64,000 nt of DNA from Robertkochia marina (GCF_004799345.1 NZ_SSMC01000004.1:1-64000); one strand, 5' to 3'. Shown: positions 7,397 to 16,069, counted from the stretch's first letter. Notes: generated by a model not told the origin, from the sequence alone. Translations and numbers: made by a program.

Positions 7397-8662
7397 CTAG
7401 AGGGTTGATGCAATTTCCATGAGATAGGCACAGAAAAGAGCGGCATAGGTTCCTACCACGTAGCCAAATACCGCTAAAAGCACACCAACGGTGGCCAGTG
7501 AAGGGTGAAATGCTGCTGCCACCACAGGAGCAGAAGCTGCTCCTCCTACATTGGCCTGGCTTCCTACCGCCAGGAAGAAGAAAGGCGCTTTAATGAGCTT
7601 GGCCACTCCGATAAGCAGGAGGGCGTGAATACTGATCCACACCAATCCGACCACGATCAGCCCCGGGTTTTCCAATACCTTACTCAGGTCCATCTTCATT
7701 CCGATGGTGGCTACCAGTACATAGATGAACACAGATCCGAGCTTACTGGCTCCGGCGCCCTCGTATTCTCTTGCCTTGGTGAAGCTCAGAATAATACCCA
7801 ACAAAGTGGCAATAGAGATCATCCAGAAGAATTGAGACCCGAAAGAGGCCAGGGCACTGGTTTTGTCTTGTACCGCGGCTACATTTTCGGTAAGCCATCC
7901 GGATATGCCATTGGCTCCCCAATGGGCAATACCAACGGTTACAAAGGCTATGCTGAGCATGATCATCAGGTCTGAAAGACTTGGATTTTTGCTGACACTC
8001 TCGGTGAACTTGATCACCTTTTGTTTTAGGGATTCTATGGCCGAATCGTCGGCCCTGAACCAATTGTCGATCGCCTTGTTTTTTCCTATCCCCAGTAGAA
8101 TGATGGCCATCCATACATTAGCAACCACAATATCTACAAGTACCATACCCCCGTATTTTTCAGGGTTGTATTTAAAGATCTCCAGCATGGCGGCCTGGTT
8201 GGCACCTCCACCGATCCAGCTTCCCGCTATGGTAGCAAGCCCTCTCCAGATCGCATCAAAACCGGTGCCGCCAAGGGTTTCGGGTGAAACGGCAGCCACA
8301 ATTAAGACCGCTATGGGGCCTCCTATAACAATACCCAGGGTTCCGGTAAGGAACATGATCAGTGCCTTTGGCCCTAAATTAAAAACGGCCTTCAGGTCCA
8401 GACTCAGGGTCATCAATACCAGGGAGGCCGGAAGTAAATACCGGCTGGCCATAAAATACAGGTTAGAGGTCTCGTCAGAGATAATACCTGCAGAGGTAAA
8501 GATAGCCGGCAGCAAATAACACATAAGCAGGGCCGGAACGAATTTGTAAAAGGAATTCCAAAACCCGGAAGTCTTGGAAGAAGTGAAAAAAACAAATCCA
8601 AGGCATAACGCCAGGATACCAAATACGATAGTATCGTCGGTGATCAGGGGTGCTTGTTCCAT
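7397..8662 (-). CDS. DUF819 family integral membrane protein
   Basis: A 421-residue polytopic inner membrane protein of the DUF819 (YjcL-like) family. The ATG at 8662 (MEQAPLI) is preferred; extension to 8692 would need TTG. It has about ten or more hydrophobic segments, with family marks such as RYLLPASLVLMTLSLDLK, AIWRGLATIAGSWIGGGANQAAM and GSQANVGGAASAPVVAAAF. Two inverted halves of this type suggest a secondary transporter fold. The substrate is not known. It stands between two minus-strand genes with a terminator (8701-8732) just upstream, so it is its own unit. Confidence 0.85.
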   Translation of the reverse strand: MEQAPLITDDTIVFGILALCLGFVFFTSSKTSGFWNSFYKFVPALLMCYLLPAIFTSAGIISDETSNLYFMASRYLLPASLVLMTLSLDLKAVFNLGPKALIMFLTGTLGIVIGGPIAVLIVAAVSPETLGGTGFDAIWRGLATIAGSWIGGGANQAAMLEIFKYNPEKYGGMVLVDIVVANVWMAIILLGIGKNKAIDNWFRADDSAIESLKQKVIKFTESVSKNPSLSDLMIMLSIAFVTVGIAHWGANGISGWLTENVAAVQDKTSALASFGSQFFWMISIATLLGIILSFTKAREYEGAGASKLGSVFIYVLVATIGMKMDLSKVLENPGLIVVGLVWISIHALLLIGVAKLIKAPFFFLAVGSQANVGGAASAPVVAAAFHPSLATVGVLLAVFGYVVGTYAALFCAYLMEIASTL

Positions 8663-8700
8663 AAGTAGTTCATTATTCGCGGGAAAATACAAAAACCCAT

Positions 8701-8732
8701 AAAAAAAACAGGAGTGCGGACTCCTGTTTTTT
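8701..8732 (-). terminator. Terminator of the M61 peptidase operon
   Basis: ACAGGAGT, loop GCGG, ACTCCTGT, with A and T runs on both sides, 17 bp beyond the stop of the gene ending at 8749. Confidence 0.82.
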
Positions 8733-8748
8733 GGTTTTTATAGGTTTT

Positions 8749-10614
8749 TTATCCTTTCAGCCAGGCCTCTCGCAGGGCATCCATTTCAGGAGTCGGGGTT
8801 TCCATGGTGATAATGCGTTTTTCCTGAATAACAGGAGGTGCCACGGTACCCTCTATGGTCATGAGCTCCCCATCTCTTTCGATCCCGATGCTGATCGCGT
8901 CACCCTCTTTCCATCGAATTGATTTCACCAACATGTCCTGGGAGTTTTCAAGGGTATATTCAGTGCCGTTGATGCTTTTGATGATATCACCAGATTCTAA
9001 CCCCAGTTCTGTAAAGAAAGAGCCGAGGGGCATTTCTCTAACAAAGATCTCCCCTGTGGGTTTTGCATCAATAAAAGGTATTTCATAGGTTTTAAACAGG
9101 TAGGAGGGAGTGGTTACCACCACATCTGTAAGACTAAGCCCTACTTTGTTCAGGTATACTTCATAAGGAATAGGTTCTCCTCCTTTAACATGTGTATTGA
9201 TAAAGGCCTCCACCTCAGGGTAGGTCAGGGCTGTGATCTTGTCAAAGAGTTTATCATCTTTAAAAGGCTGTTCTGTACCGTATTCAGCGGCCAGGGCTTT
9301 CATCAGGTCAAGAATACCTCTTTCTCCGTTACTCTGTTCACGAATAATAATATCGATACACATGCCTATCAATGCCCCCTTCTGATATACGTTAGCGTAA
9401 TTTTCTTTATAAGGATCGTCGAGAATATTTGCGCTCATGGTCGTAAAAGACATGGTATCATCATAGCGTTCAGCAAAGGAGATCTTTTCATGTATTTTCT
9501 CATAGAACCTGGCCTCACTGATCAGGCCCTGGTTGATCTGAAATAGTTGGGCAAAATATTCGGTAACCCCTTCGTACATCCACAGATGCTGCGACATTTC
9601 CGGGTTGTTGTAATTAAAATAATGCACCTCTTCTGAATGAATAGACAGGGGGGTTACAATATGAAAGAATTCGTGAGCAACCACATCGATCATGGATTCC
9701 ATAAGATCTTCTTTTGCCATGGTTTCCGGAAGAACTACCGTGGTTGATGTATGGTGTTCCAGGGCTCCAAATCCTTTCGGAGAGGTCTCAGAGATATCAC
9801 TCAGGTATAGAAGAATATTATATTTCTCTGTAGTATTCAGGTCGCCCAAAAAACTTTTTTGTGCCCGCATCATCAATTCCATTTCTCTTTTTAGACTGAG
9901 GGCCGAATACACGTTATTCGGGGAGTACACCGATAAGGTTACCTCAATGTCATCTATTGTGAAGGTCTCCAGGTCGGGCTTTGCATACATGACCGGGTTG
10001 TCGGTAACTTCAAAATATCTGGTGGCGTAAAATTGATCGCGGGTCGGATCATTATTTTTTGGTGATTCTACGGCAGTGAGAGAGGTAGTTGCTACAAATT
10101 CTGCAGGCTTTTGAAAGGTAATGCTATAGGGCTGACGATCTAATCCTTCGAAATATCCAATGATCATATGAAGATTCAGGAAATAGTTCTTTCCTTCTTC
10201 TATATTGGTGCCTGCAGGCGAAAATACCGGTTCTTCCATTTCCCACTCAGAATCGAAAGTATCATTCACGTAATATTCAATTCTGTCGAGTTCTTTTCCG
10301 TTAGAGATCTCCCATTGATTAGGCCCGGCCTGGCTGACAGGTAGTGTGTTTCCGTTGTAATCAAAGGCCTTAAGTTCTTCGGTGTATTGCCCGTAATTGT
10401 CTATGGAATAGGTGCCCGGTACGGTTTTGGGAATCATGAAAACAACGGTCTCTGTTGAGAACCTGCCCGGATCTATACCAACCTTGATGCGGTCATTGCT
10501 GACGTTTACAAGGTCAACGATAGCCTTGACCGGAACGTCATCGGCCATGTCGTTAAACTTAGGAGAACAGGAAAGTATCATGATCGCAGGGATCATGAAA
10601 AAGAACTTATTCAT
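8749..10614 (-). CDS. M61 family metallopeptidase (glycyl aminopeptidase-like) with PDZ domain, lipoprotein
   Basis: A 621-residue envelope peptidase. ATG 10614 (MNKFFF) gives a lipobox ending ILSC; the longer frame starts with GTG. The N-terminal half is a beta-rich M61 domain; the catalytic zinc motif HEFFH is inside VVAHEFFHIVTPL, followed by WMYEGVTEYFAQL, which holds the third zinc ligand Glu. A PDZ-like domain lies near the C-terminus (LGLESGDIIKSINGTEYT). The family removes N-terminal residues, with Gly preference in the type member; substrates here are unknown. Last gene of a likely three-gene operon (12799 to 8749) after the Cof phosphatase. Confidence 0.9.
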   Translation of the reverse strand: MNKFFFMIPAIMILSCSPKFNDMADDVPVKAIVDLVNVSNDRIKVGIDPGRFSTETVVFMIPKTVPGTYSIDNYGQYTEELKAFDYNGNTLPVSQAGPNQWEISNGKELDRIEYYVNDTFDSEWEMEEPVFSPAGTNIEEGKNYFLNLHMIIGYFEGLDRQPYSITFQKPAEFVATTSLTAVESPKNNDPTRDQFYATRYFEVTDNPVMYAKPDLETFTIDDIEVTLSVYSPNNVYSALSLKREMELMMRAQKSFLGDLNTTEKYNILLYLSDISETSPKGFGALEHHTSTTVVLPETMAKEDLMESMIDVVAHEFFHIVTPLSIHSEEVHYFNYNNPEMSQHLWMYEGVTEYFAQLFQINQGLISEARFYEKIHEKISFAERYDDTMSFTTMSANILDDPYKENYANVYQKGALIGMCIDIIIREQSNGERGILDLMKALAAEYGTEQPFKDDKLFDKITALTYPEVEAFINTHVKGGEPIPYEVYLNKVGLSLTDVVVTTPSYLFKTYEIPFIDAKPTGEIFVREMPLGSFFTELGLESGDIIKSINGTEYTLENSQDMLVKSIRWKEGDAISIGIERDGELMTIEGTVAPPVIQEKRIITMETPTPEMDALREAWLKG

Positions 10615-10656
10615 GAGGGAGGATTTTGAATTCACTTCAGATTAAGATTTTGCTAA

Positions 10657-11481
10657 TTACGATAACTGTCCGGAAATCTCCTGTAGAAATCGACCTACAC
10701 CATCTTCTTTGTGATGTGTGGTGATTTTATTGGCTACTTCCTTGAGTTCTTCCCGGGCATTGGCTACGGCCACGCCCATGCCAACGGCCCTGATCATTTC
10801 GATATCGTTGTAATTGTCGCCAAAGGCAATGGCCTGTTCAAGGCTGATATCGTTGCCCATGGCCTCTAAAAGAAGGTTAATTCCGGTGAGTTTAGAAACC
10901 CTCCGGTCTGCTATTTCCAGGTAGGTGTCTTTGGAGCGGTAAAGATGGAGGGTGTCTGTGCAGGTGTCGCCCAGAAATTCTACAATACGGTCTATCTGTT
11001 CAGGGTCTCCCATGCACATAACCTTATGGGCGCCTTTCTTTTCTTTTTCCCATTTGTCTAGTGTGGCTTTATTGCTGAGTATTTCGGGGGTTACCCGGGT
11101 GTTGTTCTCTTCCCGTCTCGCCCAGTGGTCCATAGCGTTTACTGTCCATTCATCACCATGATACAGGCTGATATGAATGGGTTCGCTTGCACTTTCATTA
11201 AATCCGACAAGCCGGTCCAGGGTTTCAACGGGGATCTCGGTAGAGTGGATCACCTGTTCGCGGTGAAGTACAAGAGCTCCGTTGTAGGCGATCATTGATT
11301 GTCCGCGATCGTCAAGCTGATCCTGAAAATAGGTCATTTGCCGCGGCATGCGTGAAGAAACAAGAATAAAAGGTAATTGGCTTTTTATCTTTTTTATCTG
11401 GGCTTCAGTGAATTCAGAGATCGTACGATCACTGTTCAATAAGGTGCCGTCAATATCGCTGAAAATGATCTTGTAATTCAT
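10657..11481 (-). CDS. Cof-type HAD-IIB family hydrolase
   Basis: A 274-residue cytosolic sugar-phosphate or nucleotide phosphatase-like enzyme. HAD motif I FSDIDGTLL is at the N-terminus (nucleophile Asp), motif II is LVSSR, the motif III Lys lies before the C-terminal part, and motif IV is FGDNYNDIEMI. The large IIB cap separates motifs II and III as in Cof/YbiV proteins. It starts 1 bp after the stop of the serine hydrolase gene and ends 42 bp before the M61 start, so the three genes form one transcription unit. Specific substrate not predictable. Confidence 0.9.
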   Translation of the reverse strand: MNYKIIFSDIDGTLLNSDRTISEFTEAQIKKIKSQLPFILVSSRMPRQMTYFQDQLDDRGQSMIAYNGALVLHREQVIHSTEIPVETLDRLVGFNESASEPIHISLYHGDEWTVNAMDHWARREENNTRVTPEILSNKATLDKWEKEKKGAHKVMCMGDPEQIDRIVEFLGDTCTDTLHLYRSKDTYLEIADRRVSKLTGINLLLEAMGNDISLEQAIAFGDNYNDIEMIRAVGMGVAVANAREELKEVANKITTHHKEDGVGRFLQEISGQLS

Positions 11482-11482
11482 G

Positions 11483-12799
11483 TCAGTTCAATTTAATGAA
11501 CATCACCTCTTTCCCGTTATCGTTTAGGGTTACTCCCACTACGCGATCCTGGTGATCTCTTTCAAAGTCAAGATGCGCTTTGAGACCTTCATAAAAGAAA
11601 CAATGCTCTCCCATAAAATGCAAAGATACAGTATCTTCCTTGTGGATACTCCTTAATTCTCCTTCATTAACCTGCAGCTCCAACTCCAGGCCAAGAGCTT
11701 CGTTGATATAATACCCTTCATAAGAGGAAAGCTCAACAGGATCTATGGCTATTTCCCGGTAGGGTCTCAGTGGATTTTCTTCCGGACTCAACAAGTATAA
11801 GCCCAGGTCTGAGATATCGGCGCCGTCAGTGTTGGTGGCAAGGGCAATAACTTTCTTATGTTTCCGGTCGATAGCCAAAAACGTATTAAAGCCGGGGTAA
11901 TGGCCGGCGTGATAAAGATTGCCCTGGTGGTCTTTGAGCCACCCCAGGCCCGTATTGATACCGATCTCAGAAACAAAATGCGTTTTAGTGGTCAAGGCCA
12001 CCACCTCGCTCTGCCCGGGAGGAGGTGACTGTATAAATTTACCGTAGGCAAGTAAGTCTGTTATGCTGGCCGCCCAAAGCATAGACTCGCTCTTGATGTA
12101 GGGTATCTCAGCGTTTGATGCCTTTATGCCTAAAGCCAATTGGGCAGATGTTTCTCCTTCTTTCAGGTATTTGAACTTTAAGGCCGATCCGTCAAGGATT
12201 TCCTCAAAAAGTAGGTTGGCATAGGTGCTGCCCATGGCGGTACTCATGCTTTCGGCGGCCAGTCCCATGGCCCAGTCTGAATAGCTGAATACTTCACCGG
12301 CAGCGTAAGGAGAAATTTCCTCCACTTGATCATTGTTTTCAAGTGCTTTCCAACTTGCTGTTGAAGAAAGGATAAAGGCGGTTTCGTCTTCAATACCGCT
12401 TTTATAAGCCAGGATGTCTTGTAAAGTGATCGCCTTTCCCTGAAGATCGGTCAGGTCGGGATAATCATCAGAAAGTTGAGAAATGGGTTGAAAAATATCA
12501 ATGTATTTGGCCTTGTGTAATTCTGCCGCTAACAGCCCGGTAAGGGTGTTTCCCAGACTGCCAAGACGATAGAGGGTATTTGCAGTGGCAGCCTTTTTAT
12601 TCAAGGGATCTGCATGACCCTCAACAACTATTTGGGTGCCCGTTTCATCATAAACAGCGAGCGCTATGGAAGGATTGAGTCCGGTGGAAATGCGATTTCG
12701 GATCTCCTTTTTGATCGATTCCGGTATTTGAGAGAAGCCATCAGTAAAGAAGGCAAGGAATACCGCTAAAAAAAGAATACGTTGATGAAAGGGTTTCAA
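11483..12799 (-). CDS. Serine hydrolase (beta-lactamase/S12) family protein with degenerate active site
   Basis: A 438-residue exported protein of the beta-lactamase class C/S12 fold: signal peptide (LAVFLAFFTDGFSQ), then LYRLGSLGN, TLQDILAYKSGI, FSYSDWAMGLAAE and YHAGHYPGFNTFLAID. In active relatives the first motif is S-x-x-K; here it is Ser-Leu-Gly-Asn (Ser codon 12557-12559, Asn AAC at 12548-12550). The second motif reads Y-S-D, not Y-S-N, and the third H-A-G, not H-T-G. It is therefore probably a binding or scaffold protein, not a hydrolase. The only start that keeps the signal peptide is TTG at 12797-12799; no in-frame ATG exists before it. First gene of the operon with the Cof and M61 genes. 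Confidence 0.82.
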   Translation of the reverse strand: MKPFHQRILFLAVFLAFFTDGFSQIPESIKKEIRNRISTGLNPSIALAVYDETGTQIVVEGHADPLNKKAATANTLYRLGSLGNTLTGLLAAELHKAKYIDIFQPISQLSDDYPDLTDLQGKAITLQDILAYKSGIEDETAFILSSTASWKALENNDQVEEISPYAAGEVFSYSDWAMGLAAESMSTAMGSTYANLLFEEILDGSALKFKYLKEGETSAQLALGIKASNAEIPYIKSESMLWAASITDLLAYGKFIQSPPPGQSEVVALTTKTHFVSEIGINTGLGWLKDHQGNLYHAGHYPGFNTFLAIDRKHKKVIALATNTDGADISDLGLYLLSPEENPLRPYREIAIDPVELSSYEGYYINEALGLELELQVNEGELRSIHKEDTVSLHFMGEHCFFYEGLKAHLDFERDHQDRVVGVTLNDNGKEVMFIKLN

Positions 12800-12909
12800 T
12801 GGGGTTTGATTTTGGCGTTTAAAGGTATGAATTTTGATGCTTTATTTTGCCCCCGGGGAAGGCATTTTTATCCCTTTTGTTTCCTTATTTTTATCTAAAA
12901 CCAAAGTGC

Positions 12910-13695
12910 ATGAATCAATTAACTTCCTTATTGTTTAGTATACTGATATTCACCACCGTTCAGGTTTTCGCAGATGATTGGGGCAAAACCGGACATCGCG
13001 TAACAGCAGCAGTGGCAGATCGGTACCTGACCGAGGCAAGCCGGGAAAAAATAAGAGAACTTTTACAAGGACAATCGCTGGAGCTGGTTTCTAATTATGC
13101 CGATGATATCAAATCTGACAGTCGTTTTGATCATCTCGATCCATGGCATTATGTCAACTTTCCCTTAGGGGAAAAATATAAGGATGAGAAGGCCGCTAAA
13201 GGAGGAGATATCGTTCAGGCTATTGAAAAATGTATCGAAGTATTGAAGGATCCCGGGTCGACAAGAGACGATAAAGAATTCTACCTGAAATTACTGGTAC
13301 ATTTTATAGGAGACCTTCATCAACCTTTACACATAGGAAGGGCCGATGATCGTGGCGGAAATAACATTCAGTTGCGCTGGTTTTCCCGGGGTAGTAATCT
13401 TCACCGGGTGTGGGATACACAAATGGTTGAGCAATTTGGCATGAGCTATTCTGAACTCAGTGATAACCTGCCGGTCGTTGACCCCCGCCAAATAAAGGAG
13501 ATCATGATGGGCGATTATAATGATTGGATGTATGATACCCGCAAGCTCACTGAATCTGTTTATGGATCGGTACGAGTAGGAGAGAAACTGGGGTATCGGT
13601 ATATGTATGATCACTTTGACAGCCTTCGGTGGCAGCTGCTTAAAGGAGGTATACGGCTGGCATCTCTCCTGAACGAGATCTTTGATCCTGCCTGA
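12910..13695 (+). CDS. S1/P1 nuclease family protein
   Basis: A 261-residue secreted zinc nuclease that cleaves single-stranded nucleic acids and releases 3' phosphate groups. ATG 12910 (MNQLTS) gives a clear signal peptide ending FA-DDWG. Zinc-site motifs of the family are visible: the N-terminal Trp and His of DDWGKTGHRV, DHLDPWHYVNF, and LLVHFIGDLHQPLHIG with RGGNNIQLRW and LHRVWDTQMV. The first residue of mature S1/P1 nucleases is usually the Trp itself; here two Asp precede it if cleavage is after FA. Stand-alone plus-strand gene; likely role is nucleic acid scavenging in the periplasm or outside. Confidence 0.92.
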   Translation: MNQLTSLLFSILIFTTVQVFADDWGKTGHRVTAAVADRYLTEASREKIRELLQGQSLELVSNYADDIKSDSRFDHLDPWHYVNFPLGEKYKDEKAAKGGDIVQAIEKCIEVLKDPGSTRDDKEFYLKLLVHFIGDLHQPLHIGRADDRGGNNIQLRWFSRGSNLHRVWDTQMVEQFGMSYSELSDNLPVVDPRQIKEIMMGDYNDWMYDTRKLTESVYGSVRVGEKLGYRYMYDHFDSLRWQLLKGGIRLASLLNEIFDPA

Positions 13696-13728
13696 GGAAG
13701 CAGGTAAAAACAGAGGAGTCTCAAGGGT

Positions 13729-14598
13729 TTAAGATTTTAACAAATGTCCGTAGGTCTCTCTATACTCTTTTGGAGTTTTATCATGCTTCTTTTTAAAGGT
13801 CTTGGTGAAATGACTTTCATCGTTAAACCCAAGCTGGAAGGCGATCTCAGAAATGGGGGCAGAGGTATTCTTTAGCCGGAATTCTGCGATCAGTATCTTG
13901 TAGTTAAGTATGTATTGCCGTATACTTTCTCCGGTTTCTTTTTTGAAGAAATTATTTATGTAGTTGGGCGACATATTAAAGGTTTCTGCCAGGTTTTCTA
14001 TCTTCATTAACTCCGTATCATAAATATGCTGGCGTACATAAGAGAGGATCTCATCGGCCTTGTTAATGTATACCGTTGGCATGGCCTGGCCTTCGGTTTG
14101 ATAACGGGTAATAATATTCCTGGCAATGATACTTAATATGGTGGTAACGATATTGGTCATGATCGTCCAGTAAAATTCTCTTTCTTCCTTGAATTCTTTT
14201 ACGATCATATCTTTTGCGAACCAGACGATCTTTCGGTCTTCTTCATTATCAATGGCATCTCCCGGAAGAATATTCGGATGGTGAAGAATGTGCTCAATGC
14301 GCTCCAGCCAGTCGGTGCGGTCAGGTAAGCGGTTTTTACTGGAGAAGAATAATTCGGTAAACCGGATCTCGGTGAACTTTGTTTTAGTCTTCATTTCAAA
14401 ACTGTGCTGGTCTTCCGGTGCCATCAGGAATACACACCCTTTTTCATAGGGCACCTTTGTGTTGTTTATAATATGAATTCCCGTGCCCTCATCGATGAAG
14501 ATGAGTTCAAAAAAATTCTGCTTATGTGGGGTTTCCTCCCAGGTGTCTGTTTCTCTCTCGTTTACGATGAAGGCATTGTGCAAATTGATGCGAGCCAT
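13729..14598 (-). CDS. AraC family transcriptional regulator (cupin sensor domain)
   Basis: A 289-residue DNA-binding regulator. ATG 14598 (MARINLHNAF) is chosen because the 40 residues before it in the long frame look like untranslated leader. N-terminal part is a cupin-type sensor (about 20-90: FFELIFIDEGTGIHIIN, CVFLMAPEDQHSF). C-terminal about 100 residues carry two helix-turn-helix units: IENLAETFNMSPNYINNFFKK and ISEIAFQLGFNDESHFTKTFKK, then TPKEYRETYG. It is transcribed away from the small membrane protein at 14760, and the 160-bp gap is a natural place for shared control. Ligand unknown. Confidence 0.9.
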   Translation of the reverse strand: MARINLHNAFIVNERETDTWEETPHKQNFFELIFIDEGTGIHIINNTKVPYEKGCVFLMAPEDQHSFEMKTKTKFTEIRFTELFFSSKNRLPDRTDWLERIEHILHHPNILPGDAIDNEEDRKIVWFAKDMIVKEFKEEREFYWTIMTNIVTTILSIIARNIITRYQTEGQAMPTVYINKADEILSYVRQHIYDTELMKIENLAETFNMSPNYINNFFKKETGESIRQYILNYKILIAEFRLKNTSAPISEIAFQLGFNDESHFTKTFKKKHDKTPKEYRETYGHLLKS

Positions 14599-14759
14599 AA
14601 TGAATACTTTGTTTAAAAATATTAAGGGAAGATTTGCGGGTGTTAAGATGTTGTTATTCAGTTTTATAACTGAAGAGATTGCAAAAATATCACGTTTTTT
14701 TACAAGTATTAAAGACAAAGGTATTTATAATTTCGCGTGGCTGAAAATCAGAGAATTAG

Positions 14760-15182
14760 ATGTTTGAAAAGGTTTGGTGTTATACTGCAGTTTGGAGAAG
14801 GCTTTTTATAGTGGCATTGTTGCTGCATGCGGGCTTTAATATCTTGTTCTTTGATAATTATATCAGCCTTTGGGAAACCGCCTTGTTTAAAATAGAACTT
14901 TTTGATAGTTCTCTATTCTATTATTTTATTAACTACCTGCCTGTGCTCGAGTTGAGCCTGGGGTTACTATTGCTTTTCGGGTACATAAGAAAGATAATTC
15001 TGGGCGTTGCCTTTTATATTTTTTTGATAGGAGGTTATTACGCCCTGGACAGTAATCAACTGTTGAGTTTCCTGGTCTGGTTCTCCCTGGCTTTCTTTAG
15101 CTTATTTGTCCTTTTCGGACACTATTATAAAACTTGCGACGATAAAAAAGATGCATACAATATACCTACAGGAGGTGTGTGA
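14760..15182 (+). CDS. Small integral membrane protein (DoxX/MauE-like topology)
   Basis: A 140-residue hydrophobic protein with four predicted membrane segments (about 14-31, 52-75, 80-98, 105-125) and a short charged tail (CDDKKDAYN). The size and four-helix layout recall DoxX/MauE-type proteins but no diagnostic motif is seen, so the family is a guess. It is divergent from the AraC gene and may be its target. Its 3' untranslated region holds a TTGGTTGGTT element plus terminator shared with other units in this region. Confidence 0.6.
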   Translation: MFEKVWCYTAVWRRLFIVALLLHAGFNILFFDNYISLWETALFKIELFDSSLFYYFINYLPVLELSLGLLLLFGYIRKIILGVAFYIFLIGGYYALDSNQLLSFLVWFSLAFFSLFVLFGHYYKTCDDKKDAYNIPTGGV

Positions 15183-15224
15183 TGCAGGTCAGCCCTAAAC
15201 GGCTGCATCCTGGATCCTGCTATG

Positions 15225-15285
15225 TTCATTTGATTTTTTAAGTTGGTTGGTTGAACAGGGGTGCATGTCACCCCTGTTTTTTTTT
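15225..15285 (+). terminator. Conserved TTGGTTGGTT element and terminator (copy A)
   Basis: TTCAT..TTGATTTTTTAAG then TTGGTTGGTTGA (15225-15254), followed by CAGGGGTG, loop CATGT, CACCCCTG and nine T. The AT-rich part matches copies C and D almost base for base, while the hairpin is unrelated. Here it sits in the 3' UTR of the gene ending at 15182. Confidence 0.7.
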
Positions 15286-15403
15286 GCTACTAGTTTTCTG
15301 ACAATAATAACAGAATTCACTGCTTTGCTGTGAAGTCCTAATCTAACATGCTGATAATCAAAATATTAACTTGTTAAAATTTAGTGCATTTAATCGATTT
15401 TTG

Positions 15404-15433
15404 TTGTCGTTTTATCTATGCACCCTATATTTG
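15404..15433 (+). promoter_or_regulatory. Promoter of predicted ncRNA
   Basis: TTG (15404-15406), 19-bp spacer, TATATTTG (15426-15433): an exact match to the Bacteroidota promoter pattern and spacing, with no ORF downstream. Confidence 0.65.
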
Positions 15434-15439
15434 TACCGG

Positions 15440-15631
15440 TTGTGAAAGCAACACAGGATCGCCGAAAGAGTAGTGAAGTGATCTGTAGAAAGTTCTGAAA
15501 ATTAACGAATTATATATGGCTTAACCTACCGGCAGTATTACCGATCGTAGCCCCCTAAACACGATTAGTACTGCCGGACCATGCTATTGATGGAAAAAGA
15601 ATAAGGCCGTTGAATTACAAGCGGCCTTTTT
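15440..15631 (+). ncRNA. Predicted structured non-coding RNA, about 190 nt
   Basis: Begins about 7 nt after a perfect promoter and ends in a terminator hairpin AAGGCCG/CGGCCTT plus T5 (15603-15631). Between them no ORF is seen but several stems are: GTTG/CAAC (about 15439-15452), ACA-GATC/GATC-TGT with one bulged G, and a long arm with outer stem CCGGCAGTA/TACTGCCGG and inner stem ATCGT/ACGAT closing a CCCCC-containing loop (about 15528-15577). I cannot match it to a named RNA family; 6S-like or Flavobacteria-specific RNAs are possible. Start and end are predicted, not measured. Confidence 0.5.
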
Positions 15632-15764
15632 CCTATCCAAAATGCACAGAACTACCGGCAGCCAGCCGTAGCTTCATAAGCCTTTAAAGTAAAGATTGTG
15701 TTTTACCGTAAACAGTATTCTGTTTAAGAATGGGTTTACGAAACTTCTTTAAGAAGTGAAACAA

Positions 15765-15835
15765 ACATGGTTTTGATTGTTTATATTTTAAGTGAGTTAT
15801 TCAAAAAGGTCATATAATGTATGGCCTTTGTTGTT
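15765..15835 (+). other. Divergent TTGGTTGGTT-type element with hairpin (copy B)
   Basis: ATTGTTTATATTTTAAGTGAG is a weak match to the AT-rich box of copies A, C and D, and is followed by a hairpin AAAGGTCATA/TATGGCCTTT (15805-15829) and a T-rich tail. The stretch 15632-15880 has no ORF; a palindrome ACTTCTTTAAGAAGT is also present. Membership in the family is tentative. Confidence 0.35.
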
Positions 15836-15880
15836 TTTAAAAAATACTCAAACAACTCTTAAACATCTGGTAATGACTAT

Positions 15881-15930
15881 TTTATGCTTGTTTTTTACCG
15901 GTATAAATGAACGCTTATAACGTATTTTTG
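15881..15930 (+). promoter_or_regulatory. Promoter region of small RNA unit C
   Basis: TTTATGCTTGTTTTTTA upstream and TATTTTTG (15923-15930). The ATGCT core lies exactly 39 bp before TATTTTTG, the same distance as in unit D. No TTG at the normal 19-bp spacing, so the upstream box may replace it. Confidence 0.45.
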
Positions 15931-15936
15931 CACCGT

Positions 15937-16069
15937 TCATAATGAGAGTGTTGGTAGATCTTTACCAAAATTATTTACCACTCCACGAAGGGTGGTTACA
16001 AGTTTTCATAATTGATTTTTTAAGTTGGTTGGTTGATGATAAAGGAGCTGCACTGCAGCTCCTTTTTTT
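15937..16069 (+). ncRNA. Predicted small RNA, unit C
   Basis: About 130 nt from the -7 box to the T run. It shares with unit D: GCACYGTT after the -7 box, a C[T]CCACGAAGG-like box, TTTTCATAATTGATT, TTGGTTGGTT, and a terminator, here GGAGCTGC/GCAGCTCC with loop ACT (16044-16062) and T7. No ORF longer than a few codons fits; stops interrupt the conserved part in all frames. Function unknown; the conserved unpaired TTGGTTGGTT next to the terminator could be a target-pairing or protein-binding site. Confidence 0.5.

Noticed and set aside
16005-16036. Short leader peptide ending Leu-Val-Gly-stop in the TTGGTTGGTT box
   Set aside because: The frame is closed by a stop only a few codons upstream in units C and D and has no start codon, so the conservation is more likely at the RNA level.
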